Assembly (NCBI RefSeq): GCF_012113595.1
Contig: NZ_CP050831.1
Span: 4,340,001 to 4,404,000 of the forward strand
Reading direction: 5' to 3'
Origin: Bacteroides faecium
Lineage (GTDB): Bacteria > Bacteroidota > Bacteroidia > Bacteroidales > Bacteroidaceae
Length of the DNA stretch: 64,000 nt
How positions within the stretch are numbered: position 1 is the first letter of the stretch; every line of letters begins with the position of its first letter. Under the pieces are notes generated by a model. It had not been told where the DNA came from. It did not search any database and saw only the letters and a program-made list of their open reading frames with translations. A program made the translations under genes and the position numbers. This document shows, in pieces, positions 44,501 through 52,425 of the stretch.

Positions 44501-46113
44501 TATTTTTCAGCCAATTCGAACTCTTCCTTAGATAGTCTCTTCTTACGATAATAAGGGTTTTCACCTAACTTCTTCCATAGTGATAACATCTTCTCATATT
44601 CTTCAATCTTCGTTGTAGAATCACTAAGATTCTTTTTATTTGTCTCTACCTTATTTTTGGTAACTTCCTCATTATACTCTTTCCATAATCCGATAAGGTC
44701 TTTTATATGCCCTTTCTCGTCTATGTATTTTTGAAACAGAGAAGGATACTCTTTTTTTATGGCCTCTATAGCCTTCACTCTGTTCATGGAAGAGGTATAT
44801 TCGTTTTGAATGGTTGCTATTAAATCCTCTAACCTAGATTTATGTTCTTCTTCTTTCTGTAAAGAATCTGCTTTTGTCTTGTTGTATTTCTTTTGAGCCC
44901 TTTCCGCTGCAGTAGTAGAATCACTAAAAGCCCACATAGCAGTTGCCACCCCTACTAGGAGCGTTGCAGCCAAAACATAAGGATTTGCTTTCATTGCAGC
45001 ATTCAAGGCTAGTTGAGCTACGGTCTGCGCTTTAGTTGCAATAGCCTGTATTCCTTTTGCTGTTGCATCAGCTCGTGCTGCTACTGCCCAGCCACGAGTT
45101 AGTGCAATGTTTGTGATAAGGGCGGTTTTATAAACGCCATAGGTGGCAATCATTCCTACAAGCACTTTACCTATAGTTTCATAGTTTTCTATCAGGGAAG
45201 TGGTCAATTGAATACCAGACATAATTATACCTTCCGACTTTTGCCCCATCTCGTTAAATGCCGCATCCATAGCATCTTGCATCATAGAGAGTTGCCCATT
45301 AATAGTCTTGGACGCATTTTCGGACATTTGATAGAACTTACCTCCGGCACTCGTGGCATCTATGAACGCTTTCTGTACCATTTCGGTAGAGATAGCACCC
45401 TTTGACATTTCTTCTTTGAGTGTGGCGATTGATTTTCCGGTAGTCTGCGCAATTTGTTGCAGTGGATTGAATCCAGCATTAATCATCTGGTTCAAATCTT
45501 GTCCCATCAGTTTTCCTGTTGCCGACATTTGAGAAAACGCCAAAGTTAAAGAGTTGAATTTTTGAGCTTCCCCCATAGAAACATCACCGATGGCGGAGAT
45601 GAAACGAGGAACCTTTTCCGCTTCGATATTGAACCCTAGCATCATCTGTGTAGCCGCAGTTACATCGGAAAACTCAAGTGGGGAAATCTTTGCATATTCG
45701 CGTACTTGTTTCATTAAAGCATCTGCTTTTTCTTTGCTGCCTAACAGGGTTTGAATAGCCGTATCAGCAGCCTGGAACTCACTGCGGACACGGATAATAT
45801 CAGAAGCAAGTTTTGATAAAGCAACGGTTCCTCCAATCTTCGCCAACATAGAGTTCATTCCGCCAAGGCTACTGGTCGTATGATTGATATTAATTGTCGT
45901 ATTTTGCATCTGAGTGGCGGCTGTTGCCGCTTGTTGAATCAACCTGTCAAATTCTTGAGTTGTCCTATTTAGCTGTCTCTCAAGAGCGGAGAAGTTACTT
46001 GAATTAGCTACCATATTCATTGAAAGCAACTCTCTTCTTAATTTGGCGATTTCATCACGAAGCCTAATAACTTTATCATAGTCAGCACCGACTTTAAAAT
46101 ATAATTTACTCAT
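41503..46113 (-). CDS. tail tape measure protein
   Basis: 1536 residues, mostly helical. It contains the phage-tail tape-measure block near 65-260 (LASDIIRVRSEFQAADTAIQTLLGS, MGQDLNQMINAGFNPLQQIAQ), hydrophobic TM-like segments (about 300-400, and around 1060-1160) and long Lys/Glu-rich coiled coils. Length would predict a tail of roughly 230 nm by the usual 0.15 nm per residue rule. Preceded by AAGGAGG, one of the few clear Shine-Dalgarno sequences here, and its ATGA overlaps the stop of the frameshifted chaperone. Confidence 0.92.
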   Translation of the reverse strand: MSKLYFKVGADYDKVIRLRDEIAKLRRELLSMNMVANSSNFSALERQLNRTTQEFDRLIQQAATAATQMQNTTININHTTSSLGGMNSMLAKIGGTVALSKLASDIIRVRSEFQAADTAIQTLLGSKEKADALMKQVREYAKISPLEFSDVTAATQMMLGFNIEAEKVPRFISAIGDVSMGEAQKFNSLTLAFSQMSATGKLMGQDLNQMINAGFNPLQQIAQTTGKSIATLKEEMSKGAISTEMVQKAFIDATSAGGKFYQMSENASKTINGQLSMMQDAMDAAFNEMGQKSEGIIMSGIQLTTSLIENYETIGKVLVGMIATYGVYKTALITNIALTRGWAVAARADATAKGIQAIATKAQTVAQLALNAAMKANPYVLAATLLVGVATAMWAFSDSTTAAERAQKKYNKTKADSLQKEEEHKSRLEDLIATIQNEYTSSMNRVKAIEAIKKEYPSLFQKYIDEKGHIKDLIGLWKEYNEEVTKNKVETNKKNLSDSTTKIEEYEKMLSLWKKLGENPYYRKKRLSKEEFELAEKYKGETESSLRRKLELAKPSRDLYQKEVRSDELAQWQLDLKKSTDIQIKTELEEMKRLQQARKNNKRYSLNVGVGSLKGSTTESELANRIDVLQSEYNSRSKTTYKVDYEKAKKEWNEAKKTLSEIEKDKSKFTSKQYEDAKKRSETTEKAYKDLGGVTGSALTKQESAAEKRKKEAEKQKKEQQKSTEELLTLRHQNQQDEINLMKDGTEKKLKQIELDYQKELDSIRKQESKWSKEQGGKLTQEQSIEISTRYTNAENKKEKDIADVTKEQLKAEQQALNDYLKDYGTFQQQKLAIAQEYAEKIKKAQEENGINSTQVKLLEKQRDVAIQNKETEAIKANIDWVTVFGEFGGMFNDMIRPTLEEAKKYVQTDKFKNSDQASQKALIDAIGQMEKSLGGVGGLNFKKLGQDMQTYQNSLRELNDAKNEEAEAINKLVKAQEDYEKAIKSGTEEEKQAAKDARDTAQQNADIASANVQTQTNVANESQQNLTDTATKLKVNMDNVVEGLSKLASGGISSAYQGLLQAGSAMKGAIGEVTKNLKDVPIIGWIVAIIDVFKDGLSNLVGGLLDAIFNAVSGILGDILSGDLFVTIGKSLRDGIGNILNSISFGGWDSLMNKISGSNAKEVQEAIDKLTDRNETLGKSIDRLTEVMDKAAGSKSISAYEQAFKYQQEQITNTLKIAQEQAGYHSSHHSWQYYMEWNNEQLSWARENVDKNFSGTDSLWNLTPEQMRLLLSNADIYDDIKSAGKGGYGGRVMEKLEAYADQAGKLDELTEKINESLMQVSFDSLRDSFLEALMDMDKDAKNFSEDFSEYMQRALLNFSMGELFDDKLKKWYNGIAKLLKEQKGKLTNQQLEDARKEYDSIVQDALNERDTISEITGYEGDSSSSQESTKKGFAAASQDSIDELNGRFTALQIAGEEIKNQNILQSQSLNILTVKADSILSVNTDTRNIADEIRTIQVNSFLELQEIRENTGAIIKPIKDMAADIAEVKKNTSKL

Positions 46114-46681
46114 CTATTCTTCCTCCTTAATATATTTTTTCCAGAAGTTTTATTCACTTTTTTCCCATACACAACATGTAATTTATCCTTCTGCATGATA
46201 ACTAAATTCCGATAAGGAATTTCATATACTACTTCATGATAAGACAAATGCAGATTTTCAACGAACGATGCTATTTGCCCGAGTAAACAGTTATTCCCTG
46301 CTACTTCTGATTTGCTATCAACGTCGCTACGTTCTTCGCTAAAGTTGATAGCTTCATAAAATTTTCGACAGATACTAAAGAATAGGCTTGACTTATAGCA
46401 TCGACCAACTCATCAAATGTGCCTTGTACGAGTTCTTTATACAAATTATCATTCCCACTTACAAACCATGACAAAGCATGAGCTAGTTTATCTGCATCGT
46501 TAATGCTCTTGATTATATCTCGGACGCTTTCTTCATTTCCTAAATCTGATAAATATAACCCTGCACCAGCTAATTTATGTATTGTAGGAGGGAAAATGGA
46601 GTAAATTTTATTGTTTACAATTACATTCACAAAATCAGCTCCAACTATTGACGCTGATATAATCTTTGAACCTTCGCTCAT
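46110..46681 (-). CDS. tail assembly chaperone, GT-type -1 frameshift product
   Basis: Fusion of the upstream G-like frame (from 46681) with a second frame entered by a -1 slip at 46358-46364. Reading AAA TTT TAT after the slip gives 84 further codons without a stop, ending TGA at 46110-46112 and overlapping the tape measure ATG. The encoded extension (KFYEAINFSEERSDVDS... ...LHLSYHEVVYEIPYRN ...) is clearly protein-like and has no start codon of its own before the conserved part. It matches the lambda G/GT arrangement, where the fusion binds the tape measure during tail assembly. Confidence 0.8.
46301..46681 (-). CDS. tail assembly chaperone, G-type unshifted product
   Basis: 126 residues from the ATG at 46681 (MSEGSKIISASIVG...), ending ...TLIANQK. 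A longer frame begins at 46726, but the intervening sequence is a terminator-like hairpin, so the later start is preferred. Helical, acidic, located between major tail protein and tape measure, as gpG is in lambda. Confidence 0.78.
   Translation of the reverse strand: MSEGSKIISASIVGADFVNVIVNNKIYSIFPPTIHKLAGAGLYLSDLGNEESVRDIIKSINDADKLAHALSWFVSGNDNLYKELVQGTFDELVDAISQAYSLVSVENFMKLSTLAKNVATLIANQK
46358..46364 (-). promoter_or_regulatory. slippery heptamer for -1 frameshifting
   Basis: Minus strand A AAT TTT in the G frame, a canonical X XXY YYZ site (slipping to AAA TTT). The next codons are ATG AAG in frame 0 and TAT GAA in frame -1. Confidence 0.75.
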
Positions 46682-46693
46682 ATCACTATAATT

Positions 46694-46731
46694 AAAAAGG
46701 GTGAAGGTGGACCAAGCCACTTCCACCCTTT
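46694..46731 (-). terminator. attenuator-like hairpin after the major tail gene
   Basis: Minus strand AAAGGGTGGAAGTGG - CTTGGT - CCACCTTCACCCTTT followed by TTAATT. Two single-base bulges only. It lies in the gap after the abundant major tail protein gene and likely reduces downstream transcription. Confidence 0.6.
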
Positions 46732-46752
46732 GAGTTATCCAATCTTACTACC

Positions 46753-47295
46753 TTAACCTTCCGGTACTACCACTTCCGATTCATCGAACCATTTCTCGGA
46801 AGCCAAACCGTCCACTCCGGTAGACAGTGGGGATGCAGATACTGCCAAGCCAATAGCTTTATCTGTATTGGCACCACGTCCATTAATAGCTGCCTTCGGA
46901 AATACAACATATACACCGTCTTTGGTTTTACCGATGATACATTTATGGATGGGTTTATATTTACCTCTTTCCCAAGACTTATCAGTGGCGGTTCCACCTT
47001 GCAAATCAGCCTTTGTGGCATAATCATACTCGCCAATGGTGAAGTTAAGCTTGACTTCTCCCGGTTCGGATGTTTCACGATAATATTCACCATTCAAGGC
47101 GTTTTTATACCTTGACACATTTGCTTCTGATTCCTCATATTGGAAGGTATCGCCATGTACATTCTTTACCTGCTTTGTTTTAGCATCTTTCAAAATGGCT
47201 GCTATTTCCGCACCGGTCAACCCTGTTGCTTTATTTGCAACTGTTGCTATGGGGTCAGAATAATACAATTCTTCAATTTCTACTGCTGTAATCAT
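46753..47295 (-). CDS. major tail (tube) protein
   Basis: 180 residues, beta-rich, with alternating patterns (GEVKLNFTIGEYDYATKADLQGG, HKCIIGKTKDGVYVVFPKAAINGRGANTDKAIGLAVSASPL split across the central sheet). Size, order after the tail completion gene and before the chaperone, and the strong following attenuator fit the tail tube subunit. Function from position and composition, not from a named motif. Confidence 0.75.
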   Translation of the reverse strand: MITAVEIEELYYSDPIATVANKATGLTGAEIAAILKDAKTKQVKNVHGDTFQYEESEANVSRYKNALNGEYYRETSEPGEVKLNFTIGEYDYATKADLQGGTATDKSWERGKYKPIHKCIIGKTKDGVYVVFPKAAINGRGANTDKAIGLAVSASPLSTGVDGLASEKWFDESEVVVPEG

Positions 47296-47296
47296 A

Positions 47297-47689
47297 TCAC
47301 TTTACATTTAATACTTCAAACAAAATTCTCACATTCACATAATGACACTTCAAAGCAGTGTCCGCTTCTGTACCGATTGAATCAATTGAATAACGATAAC
47401 GAGTGCCGTCATAGGAACTTACTACATCATCAAACCGTTTCATGGCTTCTCTTTCGAGTTCATTCAAACGGATGGTGTTCGCTTCATTCTCGCTTAAATC
47501 AGGAACGCAAAGATTCACTTCCGCAAAAGATTTTTTCCAATAAGTCCCCGGCTGTTGCTTCTTTGCGTGGATAACGATTCTTTCGGACTTCAATTCACCC
47601 GTCAGAGTTTCACCATTGGGAACGATGTCGATTCCAAAAGCCTTGCAATCCCGATAGAGAATGTTTCCTATGTCGGTAGTTACTATCAT
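47297..47689 (-). CDS. tail completion/terminator-like protein
   Basis: 130 residues with no named motif; mixed alpha/beta, including NANTIRLNELEREAMKR and a final RYSIDSIGTEADTALKCHYVNVRILFEVL beta region. It overlaps the preceding gene by 4 nt and ends 1 nt before the tail tube gene: the usual place of a tail terminator (gpU-like). Confidence 0.6.
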   Translation of the reverse strand: MIVTTDIGNILYRDCKAFGIDIVPNGETLTGELKSERIVIHAKKQQPGTYWKKSFAEVNLCVPDLSENEANTIRLNELEREAMKRFDDVVSSYDGTRYRYSIDSIGTEADTALKCHYVNVRILFEVLNVK

Positions 47690-47988
47690 TCAATTTCTTC
47701 TTTTAATCGTTTCTCCGCATATAAAGCAGCACTACTCAAAACATCATATCCCTTAGATTCCACGAATGAAGCGTATTCCGCTTCGTTTTTCAGTGTCAAA
47801 CCGTCTTTGTCAACATCGTAATCATTGGACGTTCTCAAAGTGAGCGTATGGTCCTTGTAATCGCCATGTTCCTCTGCGTATTTCACGGCTTCATCACCCA
47901 CATCAATCTTCTTCTTCTCAACTTCCCATTCCCCGTCTTTAAGGAATTGGTCAACATCGGAAAAATCAGCATCACATCTTACATCCAT
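47686..47988 (-). CDS. head-tail joining-region protein
   Basis: 100 residues, acidic, helical, with EVEKKKIDVGDEAVKYAEEHGDYKDHT resembling HK97-gp10-type neck proteins in layout. Overlaps both neighbours by a few nucleotides, showing tight co-translation. The specific role is inferred from gene order only. Confidence 0.6.
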   Translation of the reverse strand: MDVRCDADFSDVDQFLKDGEWEVEKKKIDVGDEAVKYAEEHGDYKDHTLTLRTSNDYDVDKDGLTLKNEAEYASFVESKGYDVLSSAALYAEKRLKEEIE

Positions 47989-48302
47989 AACTCCGAGTAG
48001 TTAAAGAAATTGGTATTCTTCACCGTGTAAACCTCGCCTTGACCTCGCACGTTATCGCCATCCATACAACGGACTTCATCACCTGCCTTAACAGTGATTC
48101 TCTTCTCGCACACCACATGGAAATTAGGTCGATATACAGAGCCATTGTCAGATGAAAACTCTTTCGTAGTGTTCTCATCACATCGGCACTTGCATACATC
48201 TTGCCAGCTTTCACCACCGGTACCGGGGATAGGTCTACCGAACTCATCCTTATCCATCGGGGTGATTACCTTAACCTGTAATATGTGTGGAGCGGATATC
48301 AT
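47979..48302 (-). CDS. head closure / head-tail connector-like protein
   Basis: 107 residues from the ATG at 48302, whose ATGA overlaps the stop of the preceding gene; the frame also has an ATG at 48314 that I consider less likely. Contains two Cys (CKCRCDENT), then beta strands (VCEKRITVKAGDEV, GEVYTVKNTNF) typical of SPP1 gp16-like stopper proteins. Role from position. Confidence 0.6.
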   Translation of the reverse strand: MISAPHILQVKVITPMDKDEFGRPIPGTGGESWQDVCKCRCDENTTKEFSSDNGSVYRPNFHVVCEKRITVKAGDEVRCMDGDNVRGQGEVYTVKNTNFFNYSELWM

Positions 48303-48613
48303 AAGAAGGTGCATTTAGGCTTGTTGCTCAATTCGTCTTTCAAACCGTACTGCTTACAGAGGAAAGAGTAATATTGCTTAATCCCTTCGATGTTCCAAGA
48401 CATAGAGAAACCACTTTCACTGATTGAAGTGGCACGGAGTAGGAGAGAGGGGATGAATTTTGCGATAGCCACCGACACCCGCATGCGGTTATCCTCATTC
48501 ATCTCATCCTCTCCGCTTATCTTCGAGTTAAGACACATATCCAAAAGGTCAGCCTCCGACACCTGAATGCCGAAAGTCTGAAACCTCTGTTGTATGTAGT
48601 CGTTTACTGTCAT
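48299..48613 (-). CDS. head-tail adaptor-like protein
   Basis: 104 residues, helical, starting MTVNDYIQQRFQTFGIQVSEADL; this resembles the small connector proteins (gp6/gp15-like or DUF6706-like) that follow the capsid gene in Bacteroides siphophages. It begins 2 nt after the exported-protein stop. Role from position and pattern. Confidence 0.6.
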   Translation of the reverse strand: MTVNDYIQQRFQTFGIQVSEADLLDMCLNSKISGEDEMNEDNRMRVSVAIAKFIPSLLLRATSISESGFSMSWNIEGIKQYYSFLCKQYGLKDELSNKPKCTFL

Positions 48614-48614
48614 G

Positions 48615-48953
48615 TCAATATGGTGTAATCAGTCGGCTACAGGAAGTGTAACTATAATGCGTGCAATACTTCGACCTATATAAGTATCGGAACGGACATT
48701 TAGGCACTACGGTTGGTCTGTTCTCGATGGTTATAATTTCAATACCGCATAGAGGTGGAGCGATATTTATCGCAAGAACGTTCATCGGAGCAATAGAAAT
48801 GATACCAGCTTGAACGGTAGGCGTATCAACAAAGCTAATAGGCGCATCTACAGACTTAGACGGGATTGGTTCACTAAAACTGGACGCTTGCACACCTAGA
48901 GATGTAAACAGCATCATAAACGAGCAAAACAGAAAACAAATAAATTTTTTCAT
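48615..48953 (-). CDS. small exported protein within the head-tail gene block
   Basis: 112 residues with an apparent signal peptide (KKFICFLFCSFMMLFTSLGVQA, cleavage near 23). The mature part contains Pro/Val-rich beta-like segments and several Cys near the end (CPFRYLYRSKYCTHYSYTSC). An exported protein in the middle of a virion operon is unusual: it might act on the host envelope late in infection, or the hydrophobic segment may be virion-related. Confidence 0.55.
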   Translation of the reverse strand: MKKFICFLFCSFMMLFTSLGVQASSFSEPIPSKSVDAPISFVDTPTVQAGIISIAPMNVLAINIAPPLCGIEIITIENRPTVVPKCPFRYLYRSKYCTHYSYTSCSRLITPY

Positions 48954-49012
48954 CTTTTCTTGATTTATAAATTATACATTTGGCAGGGTGTAGTTTCCCA
49001 CACCCTAACATT

Positions 49013-49336
49013 TTACTCAATACCAAGAGCAATTTTCAGTTTGACGGTTGATTCTTCATCAAGTTCAGCAACTTTATCAAGAAGAGTTTTCTCTCCCATG
49101 TTTCCAGTCACTTGAACACCAATACCCTTCAACGCATCAACCAAAGCCTTTTTCTCAAATTCCTTTTCAAAGAGGGAGATGCCTTTCGGCTCTTTCTTTT
49201 CCTCGACAGGTTTAGCCAACTCACGATTTGCAAGGTCTTCTACACGGGCTTCATCCTCAATTACAAGGACTTCACCCGGCTGGTACAATTTGCCAGTGAA
49301 CTTATCACGGAACTCTGTTATTACTTGTACTTTCAT
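49013..49336 (-). CDS. hypothetical protein following the major capsid gene
   Basis: 107 residues. N-terminal beta unit (VITEFRDKFTGKLYQPGEVLVIEDEARVEDL) like short head-associated proteins, an acidic/Lys linker and a C-terminal LEM-like helix (KALVDALKGIGVQVTGNMGEKTLLDKVAEL). Starts 10 nt after the capsid stop. The pattern occurs in small Rho_N/HeH-like domains, which often accompany capsid genes. Confidence 0.65.
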   Translation of the reverse strand: MKVQVITEFRDKFTGKLYQPGEVLVIEDEARVEDLANRELAKPVEEKKEPKGISLFEKEFEKKALVDALKGIGVQVTGNMGEKTLLDKVAELDEESTVKLKIALGIE

Positions 49337-49346
49337 CTTTACCTCC

Positions 49347-50465
49347 TTATCCCTGCGGAATGTTATTAAGAGTTGTCAAATCGAAGTTCGTAATCAGATT
49401 AGGATTGCTAATCTGAGGAATCCACTCTGCCGTGTACTCCATGTAACGACCGTTCTTGTCACGATAGTTAGAGATGAGCATCTGACCGTCTGCCTGGTTA
49501 TAAGTACGTCCTTGTACCGGGTCGGTCTTTTCGTATGGAGTATGATGGCGCATGTAGCCAATTTGGTCGGTAGGCAACAGGGAGATGCGGTTGTCTGCAT
49601 AAATTTGCACGTTCTTACCGGTTTGGTCTTTTACGTAATCTTCCTTGATTTCAATGGACGGCAAACCGATACCGGTGAATACCTGGGATGCTAAAGCGGA
49701 AGAAATCAAACCTGTGCTCAAGTTCATCTCGTTGGAACCAAGAATCATCTTGTAGCTTTCTCCAAATTCAGAAGAGCCAAGAATGTTCTTATTGAACGTT
49801 GCGCGGGTCATAATCATCTTCTGATAACGTCCATAGTCAGGAGCGATAGCATTCAGTTTCTCTCTCAAATAAGAGATAAACATATTCTTCGAGTCAACAA
49901 TCACATCGGAAGCTGCCGGAGTAATGAAGTTGAACGGAAGGTCGATTTCTAACAAATCCGGTGCATTCTGATTTTCCTTTGCAGCATCTTTATTCTTCAC
50001 TGTAGCTGAACCAGTCATGATAAGAGAAGCTACGACAATATCCATACGCTTGTGAGCTGCAAGCATAGTCTGACGGAAATCATCTTGGATAAAGTTCACA
50101 ATCTCGTTCATGGCAGTGGCTTGGTCTGTAGTCTTGGCTTGATTGAACTTGTCAATCAAATCCTGCAATTCAGACAAACGGTCAATAGACATCTGATAAG
50201 CATCACCCAAATAGGCGATTTCACCATATCCGGAGCCGATGTTTCTACGTTCACGAATCGGCTTTTCACCAAAGCGGGAATTAATAGAACCAGCCATCAC
50301 ACCGGAAATCTGACCGATATAATCTTTGAATACGCGGGTAGTCACTTGACGGAAGGTAAGATACTGCTGCCAGTAAATCGTATCTTTACGTGTCTGATTA
50401 ACACGCTGGATGATGGCACTTACAATGCCGGCATCACTAAATAGGGTTTCAATAGTCAAAAACAT
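49347..50465 (-). CDS. major capsid protein
   Basis: 372 residues. Pattern of the phage capsid E type: N-terminal IETLFSDAGIVSAIIQRVNQTRKDTIYWQQYLTF, central helix with DLIDKFNQAKTTDQATA, FRQTMLAAHKRMDIVVASLI, then P-domain-like KMIMTRATFNKNILGS, IYADNRISLLPTDQIGYM and the C-terminal YMEYTAEWIPQISNPNLI. Preceded by the 195-residue virion protein and the scaffold-like protein. No cleavable prodomain is apparent. Confidence 0.88.
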   Translation of the reverse strand: MFLTIETLFSDAGIVSAIIQRVNQTRKDTIYWQQYLTFRQVTTRVFKDYIGQISGVMAGSINSRFGEKPIRERRNIGSGYGEIAYLGDAYQMSIDRLSELQDLIDKFNQAKTTDQATAMNEIVNFIQDDFRQTMLAAHKRMDIVVASLIMTGSATVKNKDAAKENQNAPDLLEIDLPFNFITPAASDVIVDSKNMFISYLREKLNAIAPDYGRYQKMIMTRATFNKNILGSSEFGESYKMILGSNEMNLSTGLISSALASQVFTGIGLPSIEIKEDYVKDQTGKNVQIYADNRISLLPTDQIGYMRHHTPYEKTDPVQGRTYNQADGQMLISNYRDKNGRYMEYTAEWIPQISNPNLITNFDLTTLNNIPQG

Positions 50466-50476
50466 AGCTTACCTCC

Positions 50477-51064
50477 TTATTCGTTAAATTCAAACCAACC
50501 TTTCAAGTTCTCTTTGTCATTCTTGGAGAACGGCACCGCTAACTTGTCAGGTTCTATTTCTGCGGCTGTACGGAGCAATGCCACTAACACAATACCGCTT
50601 TCTACTTTCGTTCTCTCATAGAGAGCGGAGTTTGCCACATACTTCTGTATCGCTCCATCAACGGCAGTAGCTTCGAAAAGAACAGTGTCTTTTGCAATAG
50701 CTTCACCGAAAGCTGATTCGGTCGTTAATACGTCATAAGCCTTGTTAGACTTGTCGATATCGGTTACTTTCGCTCCTTTGGAGCCGTTACCGATAAACAT
50801 ACCTACATAGGCTAAAGAGTTTTTAGCTATTTTGATAGCTGTACCGGAAGCATAAGCTTCAATTACTTTCATGTTTCTTACCGGATAGGCAAACTTGGTT
50901 TTTAAATTTGCGTAGACCGGAGTAAAAGAGGAGAGGTTATTCCCCTCTGTCAAGTTCGTTGTGTCGAGCTTGTATGGTCCACGTCTACGGATACCGGTTT
51001 GGACATCGTAGCGTTCCTCAAGCTCAACAGGCGGAGCATAATCATACTTAAATCCTGCTGACAT
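50477..51064 (-). CDS. head decoration-like virion protein
   Basis: 195 residues, beta-rich with Gly/Lys turns (IKIAKNSLAYVGMFIGNGSKGAKVTDIDK; ESGIVLVALLRTAAEIEPDKL). It sits between scaffold and capsid genes, where decoration or head-fibre proteins are usual. No named motif is recognised; I place it by context. Confidence 0.6.
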   Translation of the reverse strand: MSAGFKYDYAPPVELEERYDVQTGIRRRGPYKLDTTNLTEGNNLSSFTPVYANLKTKFAYPVRNMKVIEAYASGTAIKIAKNSLAYVGMFIGNGSKGAKVTDIDKSNKAYDVLTTESAFGEAIAKDTVLFEATAVDGAIQKYVANSALYERTKVESGIVLVALLRTAAEIEPDKLAVPFSKNDKENLKGWFEFNE

Positions 51065-51066
51065 AA

Positions 51067-51717
51067 TTAATTCTTGTTTTGTTCAACAATCTCTTTTGTA
51101 CCATCACTAATCATTTTAGCAATGGCACTTGTCTCTTTCTCCAAAGTCTGTTCGCCAGTCTCAGGAGTTTTCACACCTTCAAAACCTTCATTCGTAAGTT
51201 CCTGTTTTACGTCCTTGAAATAAGTATCTAAGTCCGCGTCATTAGGAATCGAATAACGTTTTGCTTGTGATTCGGGAATACCGTATTCCTTTGCCTTTGC
51301 CAAAATCTGTTCTTGCCGGGTAGCCTGTGACTTCTCAGCCTTAAACTGAGCGAGTTCATCGGAAAGAGGCTTGACAGCAGCATTCACTGCATCGGCAATG
51401 ATTTTAGCTATATCCGATTTGTCTTCCGGCTTTGGATTTGGGGTAGGATTGGGATTAGGGTTCTCGACTGGTTTACCGTCTTTAAGGTTATGCTTCTTCT
51501 CGTAGTTCTGAACTGATTTGAAAGAGGCATCCCCGGCGCGGAAATCGCCATAATTTGTTAGCACGTCCGTAAAGCCTACTCCCTCCACAATGGTAGGTAC
51601 TTGGCTTGCGTCCGTTACACCCTCAGCCTTTTTAGTGGCTATTCGGGTAAGAATAGCAGCATCCACCCCAGTAAATTTGGTTTGAAGTCCTGCTAAAATT
51701 TGTTCTATAATTGTCAT
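51067..51717 (-). CDS. scaffold-like protein
   Basis: 216 residues. N-terminal helical unit (EQILAGLQTKFTGVDAAILTRIA), an Asn-Pro repeat linker (NPNPNPTPNPKPED near 88-100) and a long charged helical C-terminus (DELAQFKAEKSQATRQEQIL). High charge, low complexity, helical content and place just upstream of the virion and capsid genes fit a capsid scaffold. Ends 2 nt before the next gene. Confidence 0.65.
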   Translation of the reverse strand: MTIIEQILAGLQTKFTGVDAAILTRIATKKAEGVTDASQVPTIVEGVGFTDVLTNYGDFRAGDASFKSVQNYEKKHNLKDGKPVENPNPNPTPNPKPEDKSDIAKIIADAVNAAVKPLSDELAQFKAEKSQATRQEQILAKAKEYGIPESQAKRYSIPNDADLDTYFKDVKQELTNEGFEGVKTPETGEQTLEKETSAIAKMISDGTKEIVEQNKN

Positions 51718-51834
51718 ACCGTATGAATTAAATTATTATATCAAAATTCGTGGTATAAAAGTAGATAGTAAGTAGCTGTTTTTGAAATATAAGGATGAAC
51801 GATACCAAACAATTGAGAAAAGGTTTGATAATAA

Positions 51835-51869
51835 ACAAGAAAGGCTCTAAAACCAAAGTAGTAGAGCCT
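51835..51869 (-). terminator. terminator after the amidotransferase gene
   Basis: Minus strand AGGCTCTA - loop - TAGAGCCT (8 bp) followed by TTCTTG. It would separate the amidoligase unit from the capsid genes. Confidence 0.55.
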
Positions 51870-51889
51870 AAAACACATAGAATAGTTGA

Positions 51890-52402
51890 TTACAGAAAAC
51901 GCAAATTTGAGAAGTAAAGACTATCACGAAAAATAAAATCACCAAACAATCTTACTTCTTTGCCTTGCATAAAAGCAAACTTAGAATATCCTATAACATT
52001 ATCCACCTCCATGCTTAGTTCGTCAGAATGTAGCCCGTATTTTTTGATAGTAGGCTGCAAAAAGCATTCAAAAGCGCACTCTGAATCTGTTTTATCCTGG
52101 TATGGTCGAATTCCATATAGTATCCCATTATGCATAAAGTGAGTGTTTGTTTCAGAATCATAGAACGGGTGACAATTAGAACGTTTTATGCTGCCATGAG
52201 TAGCCAGCCTAAAATGTATAAGCAAAGGTTCTTCTTTGGGCACTCTTTTCAATACTTTCATAAATGAATTAAAAGAAAGCCCCTTATAAGTCACTGTGGG
52301 CGAACATAAACCACACCCGTGAGGATTTGCTCTTTGAGCCTTAGAAAGTAATATCTGTGAGGGTAAATCTACCCCTGCAGGCTTGTAAATGATTACACAC
52401 AT
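51890..52402 (-). CDS. class II glutamine amidotransferase partner of the amidoligase
   Basis: 170 residues from the ATG at 52402, which places Cys2 directly after Met (MCVIIYKPAG), the N-terminal nucleophile of Ntn-type class II GATases; the longer frame to 52429 would bury it. HFRLATHGS and HNGILYG motifs are typical of this fold. It should release ammonia from glutamine for the adjacent amidoligase, or act on amide bonds. The genes nearly overlap. Confidence 0.82.
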   Translation of the reverse strand: MCVIIYKPAGVDLPSQILLSKAQRANPHGCGLCSPTVTYKGLSFNSFMKVLKRVPKEEPLLIHFRLATHGSIKRSNCHPFYDSETNTHFMHNGILYGIRPYQDKTDSECAFECFLQPTIKKYGLHSDELSMEVDNVIGYSKFAFMQGKEVRLFGDFIFRDSLYFSNLRFL

Positions 52403-52425
52403 AGTCTTCAAATTTAAAGAAAGGC

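Noticed and set aside
46682..46726. Upstream start for the chaperone at 46726
   Set aside because: The extra 15 codons are the terminator-like hairpin.
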